This document shows, in pieces, positions 20,603-23,986 of a stretch of DNA of 23,986 nucleotides; position 1 is the stretch's first letter, and each line of letters starts with the position of its first letter. Origin of the DNA: Saccoglossus kowalevskii (taxonomy: Eukaryota; Hemichordata; Enteropneusta; Harrimaniidae). Location: assembly GCF_000003605.2 (NCBI RefSeq), contig NW_003149772.1, positions 126,545 through 150,530 of the forward strand, given 5' to 3'. The position numbers and the translations under genes are program-made. Below the pieces are notes generated by a model. That model was given only the letters and a program-made list of their open reading frames with translations, did no database searches and had not been told where the DNA came from.

Positions 20603-22654
20603 AATATCTGATATTTTGGAATTTCCACACTTCAAATGTGACTTGAGGTGAAGTGAGTTAAAAAACTTTGGAATTGTGTAACAAAGAATGTGTTACTTTC
20701 ATTACTGGCAGTCCTGTCATAGCAAACAATCTTATTTACTGTGATTTTTTTTCCTATTTTTTTGGAATGTTTTTGATTTGTCAGCTGTGCTGTGGAAATT
20801 GATCACATCCTATGAAACATTTTAAGTCAAGGTCTAGAAAAAAAATAATTATGTTTCTAATAATCGCTACCAATCCAAACTTTTGGTATAACTTTTTTAT
20901 TTTTAAGTCAGTGTTGTTTTTTATTAATTTGGCAAATTAGTTACCCCCCCCTCGACAAAAGTGCCTAGTGGACAACCAGAACATGACTAAGGTGCAATTG
21001 GTCATACTTTTTTCTCAATCTTTAGCCATTTGAGTGTTATTGCCAACTATTAGCACCATGCTGCAAAGTTATTCCCACATAAAATGTTAATAAAAATTGA
21101 CAAACCTTTTGATCAAAAACCCTAAGCAATATCTGAAAATGGTCTATAATTAACATAATGAACAAATTTAGTGCACTGAATTCTGGGTAGGAAATATATC
21201 TGGCATTCTAAGCCTGTACTAAATGCATGATTGTGTTAGAAATAATCTGTTAGGTTAGTCAATTAAATAAAATAATTAAATAAAACAAACAAAATACTGA
21301 CTGCCTACTTAAATTCAGATATGTTAAGTAGCAAAAATAAATATTTATTTATTCATTTGCCCGTTACTAGGAACGCATTTTTTTTCTTCGTCTGACAGTG
21401 ATAGTTGGAAAAATGTCCTGATTCATAATCGACTTAATTTGAATAATAGTATGCACTAAATTGATAAACTGTTGTAAGTATCATAAAACAGGAACCAGGA
21501 CGCCCTGTGAAAGGTAAAAGAAAGTTTTTTTCGCGCAACAAAAAAAGAGAGTATTTACTAAACCAATAGCAACTACATCAAACAAAATAGAGAATGCATT
21601 ACACAAGAAATATTACCAGGGGGATATGCCACAATACCTTGCTGTAGCCTAGTCGTGTCAATTTTGTAGTTTTATATTGCTTTTAAGAACAAATTTGTAA
21701 AATACCTGGCGTTGGAACCAATGTTTCATGACTGGTCTATTTTGACGCAGCGGCGTGAATTGTCGTGAGTTGTCAACCAACCAGAAGGCAGCTTTTAATC
21801 TGATCTGATCTATAACTCGTGCATGTCCCCAATAGGTAGAATTTGTCATGCAAGCACATGCCGACTTGTCCTCTTTCGGAAGTGTTCAACTCTTGGGTTC
21901 CATAACGTCACTGCATATCATTAATAATTAATAGCAATGATTATGCCTCAGAATAGAACAATTGCAGTAATTTCGGGTCGGACTAAGATTTTAAAGAAAA
22001 AATAAAAGGAATGATGATAATAAAAACTATAAAATTGTCTTGACTGGTTTGACTTTTGTCGAATCAGGCGAGGTCTTGCCGGGCACATCAGAAATTACAA
22101 AATAAGGATCCTCAAATACAAACACAACAAAAACTTGTCTACATTTGTACATCTGCACTAAGTGGCCCAGGTGTCAAAAGATTGAGTAATATTATACAAT
22201 TTGTCATCGCTGAAAAACGAAAAAGCTGACTAAGGTAACCATATGACTGGGCTTTTGCTAACCCTTCGTCTGTCACCTATGGTGAATTTCACTCAAATGT
22301 GTATGTTACAGTAGCACATTTCCATTTGACATTTTTGACAACTTGATGATTGTTTTTTAATTTTTCCCATTTGCGAAGTGACTAAAAACCAGTTAGAAAT
22401 TGGCGAAGAAAAACACCTGAAGTATTGGCCAAATGTGACTAAACGCTGTATATTAACTGGTGAATTATTCCACAGACAATTCTGTTGAAAAAATAACAAT
22501 GATGGAACCTTTCTGAACTTACTATACTTTGTTTCATATGATATTTTGTGCATTTGAAATGTCACGTACTGTTTCGTACGTCGAAAGGCTAAGGGTGATC
22601 TCATATTCATCATGCGGGTCAACCTATGAAAACCCAAACCGCCCTAAACCGCCC
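20603..22654. other. AT-rich intronic or intergenic sequence
   Basis: No supported exon. It contains a 13-bp tandem near-duplication at 21261-21285. AAAACAG, GAACCAGGACGCCCTGTGAAAG and GTAAAAG at about 21485-21515 would frame a 22-nt micro-exon, but the polypyrimidine tract is missing. The open frames 21658-21849 and 22293-22637 (minus) show no domain. Confidence 0.4.
21261..21285. repeat. 13-bp tandem near-duplication
   Basis: AATTAAATAAAAT is followed by AATTAAATAAAA(C), a local A/T-rich slippage product. Confidence 0.85.
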
Positions 22655-22678
22655 GAACAAAACCCAGTTTTGCGGTTC
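22655..22678. repeat. Hairpin with repeated CGGTTC motif
   Basis: GAAC-A-AAAC, a short loop and GTTTT-GC-GGTTC form a bulged stem. GCGGTTC recurs at about 22700 and, inverted, as GAACCG at about 22746. CCTAAACCGCCC just upstream is telomere-like only in passing. It may be part of an unclassified repeat. Confidence 0.4.
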
Positions 22679-23150
22679 GTAAGTTTAAACAATAGACAGT
22701 GCGGTTCAGGACGACTGCACGAATTTGCATAAAAACTGCGTTTCGAACCGATCTCATTCACACCTCATTCAAGCTGTTGTTTATTTTTAGGATTGACAGA
22801 GTTTACATTGCTTTTTGAAGACTAGATAGTTGTCTCTAAAATGTGTCGATTTATTGGTGTACAGTAGTCATTTTACCGTGTGCCTTGCCTAAAAAAACAC
22901 TCTTGTATATCGGTGAACAGCGTGCTGAATAAATTGTTTTGTTTTGATAAACTGTTATGCTCGAGTCGCAAGTTGAGCAGAGGACGTGAATCAGACTTTT
23001 CATTGGGCTGGACAATTGATATGTGTCTCTGACAGCTAATAAGTATCAAAAGACGAACATTTGTTGATACAAAGTTGCACTTGAGACTTACGCTACTGTG
23101 TTCAAGCCTTTACTACTAATGCGCGTTCAATTTTCAAACAGTTCTTTCAG
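22679..23150. other. Non-coding up to a candidate splice acceptor
   Basis: AT-rich with no gene visible. It ends with CAATTTTCAAACAGTTCTTTCAG (about 23128-23150), a pyrimidine-rich tract and AG of acceptor type. Confidence 0.4.
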
Positions 23151-23285
23151 GAGTGCGGCATCGCAAAATCCGGAAAAACAAATGCAGCGTACGCCATGAG
23201 AATTTATTTCGATTTGCAGCACATCGGTTATTTGCAGTTTTTGACTCCCATGTGCGAAGCACAAAATGGGAGTCTTTGCAGTTAG
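23151..23285 (+). CDS. Speculative exon with a GxxxxGKT string
   Basis: After the acceptor-like TTCTTTCAG at 23150, phase 0 gives 44 codons before TAG at 23283-23285. The peptide starts ECGIAKSGKTNAAYAMRIYF; GIAKSGKT satisfies the Walker A pattern GxxxxGK[ST]. Phase 0 matches the end of the exon at 15728-15895, so it could be that gene's next exon after a ~7.25-kb intron. Against this, the context after GKT (NAAYAM) is not a P-loop helix I can place, the frame runs into a repeat-associated hairpin at 23243, and other frames are open too. A real exon may end earlier at a GT (for example CATCG|GTTATT), although that donor is weak. Family unknown. Confidence 0.2.
   Translation, partial: ECGIAKSGKTNAAYAMRIYFDLQHIGYLQFLTPMCEAQNGSLCS
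23243..23274. repeat. Nested hairpin preceding the tandem array
   Basis: GACTCCCAT (23243-23251) pairs with ATGGGAGTC (23266-23274). Inside, GTGC-GAA-GCAC forms a second stem. I recall similar ACTCCCATGTGCGAAGCAC strings as interspersed repeat ends in marine invertebrates, but did not check. It appears to mark the left boundary of the repeat array. Confidence 0.8.
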
Positions 23286-23320
23286 TGTGTCTGTATGTGT
23301 GTATGTGTGTATGTGTGTCC
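23285..23320. repeat. TG/TGTA microsatellite
   Basis: GTGTGTCTGTATGTGTGTATGTGTGTATGTGTGT is a compound (TG)n with regular TATG interruptions, located between the hairpin and the tandem units. Confidence 0.9.
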
Positions 23321-23986
23321 GACTGTTCCACTGCTATCTCAAGAACCATACATCGGTTTTTGATGAAACTTGGTGCATAGATGCTCTGGGCCAATGCGCA
23401 GATTTGATTAGGTTTTGGTAACAATCCATGCTCGTTAATTACCTAATTTGCATGATAATTAGCTAATTTTTAGCTGTTCTATGACTGTTCCACTGATATC
23501 TAAAGAACCACTCATTGGATTTTGATGAAACTTGATACATAGATGCTCTGAACATATGCGCAGATTTGATTAATTTTTGGTAAAAATCCGTGCATATTAA
23601 TTACCTAATTTGCATGATAATTAGCTATTTTTTAGTGGTTCCATGACTGTTCCACTGATATCTAAACAACCACTCATTGGATTTTGATGAAACTTTATAC
23701 ATAGATGCTCTGAACTAATGCTAGGTTTTGATTAGTTTTTGGTAATAATCCGTGGATACTAATTACCTAATTTGCATAATGATTAGTCAATTTTCGGTTT
23801 TTCCACTGATATCTCAAGTACTAATCATCACATTTCAATGAAACTTGGTACATAGATGTCATACAACACTGCACAGACCTGATAGTTTTTATGGTAATAT
23901 CAGTACATATTAATTACCTAATTGCATAATTAATTAATTTTCAGCATTTGATATAAGTAGTTAGCATTACATTTCATGAAACTTGG
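23321..23986. repeat. ~162-bp tandem repeat array, open at the window end
   Basis: Units start at GACTGTTCCACTG (23321), GACTGTTCCACTG (23483), GACTGTTCCACTG (23645), a diverged TTTTTCCACTG (about 23796) and a further degraded unit near 23943. The first three starts are exactly 162 bp apart. Each unit carries ATCTMAAGAACCA, GATGAAACTT, CATAGATG, GATTTGATTA or a variant, and TAATTACCTAATTTGCAT. Divergence grows rightwards. The last bases (CATGAAACTTGG) show that the array continues past the window. No long open frame persists through it. Confidence 0.9.

Noticed and set aside
21485-21515. 22-nt micro-exon between AAAACAG and GTAAAAG
   Set aside because: No polypyrimidine tract or branch context, and no way to confirm frame; such patterns are common by chance.
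23153-23380. 75-codon plus-strand frame through the TG microsatellite
   Set aside because: Its centre is a Val/Cys/Tyr run made by the microsatellite, and its end lies in the tandem unit.
1-23986. Prokaryotic systems: CRISPR arrays, operons, phage or defence islands
   Set aside because: No regularly spaced short repeats with unique spacers, no clustered long open frames and no ribosome binding sites. The tandem array at the end is a satellite-type repeat.

Overview
This looks like a stretch of animal nuclear DNA, probably from an invertebrate. There are no tightly packed open frames, ribosome binding sites or operons. The base composition is mostly AT-rich. The believable coding segments are short, GC-richer, begin in good initiation contexts and end at consensus GT splice donors. 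The rest is simple repeats, foldback elements, decayed transposon pieces and a ~162-bp tandem repeat. These repeat types are familiar from marine invertebrate genomes (my impression, not a search). I cannot name the species.

Layout. From 1 to about 7.5 kb the sequence is intergenic or intronic. It holds a 25-bp palindrome (883-907), an imperfect inverted repeat around a T23 tract (1589-1715), and a cluster of CTCF-like and CRE-like motifs near 2.35-2.57 kb. A weak terminal-exon candidate lies at 4702-4850. At 7581-7877 (minus) is the best coding segment: a 99-codon first coding exon of an unrecognised Ser/Thr/Pro-rich protein, whose gene would run leftwards. From 8 to 14.2 kb there is no convincing gene. 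That stretch has a hAT-like repeat fragment (from 10715), a near-perfect 37-bp palindrome (11275-11311) and a frameshifted remnant of a non-LTR retrotransposon reverse transcriptase C-terminal region (about 11335-11740). Two weak minus-strand coding candidates abut at 14245-14561.

At 15728-15895 (plus) is a second good first coding exon (56 codons, GTGAGT donor) of another unrecognised gene, which would run rightwards. Most of 15.9-23.1 kb would then be its intron. That stretch contains a ~680-bp foldback element (17741-18417), a smaller palindromic repeat (19025-19110) and a tRNA-like SINE fragment (20548-20602). A splice-acceptor-led open frame at 23151 is phase-compatible with that exon and carries a GxxxxGKT string, so it is a speculative second exon. 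The window ends in a hairpin, a TG-rich microsatellite and a ~162-bp tandem array that runs off the edge. Each of its three clear units has an exact ATTTGCAT octamer.

The two first exons point away from each other, separated by about 7.8 kb. Nothing shows that they work together. No complete gene, RNA gene, CRISPR array or prokaryotic system is visible.
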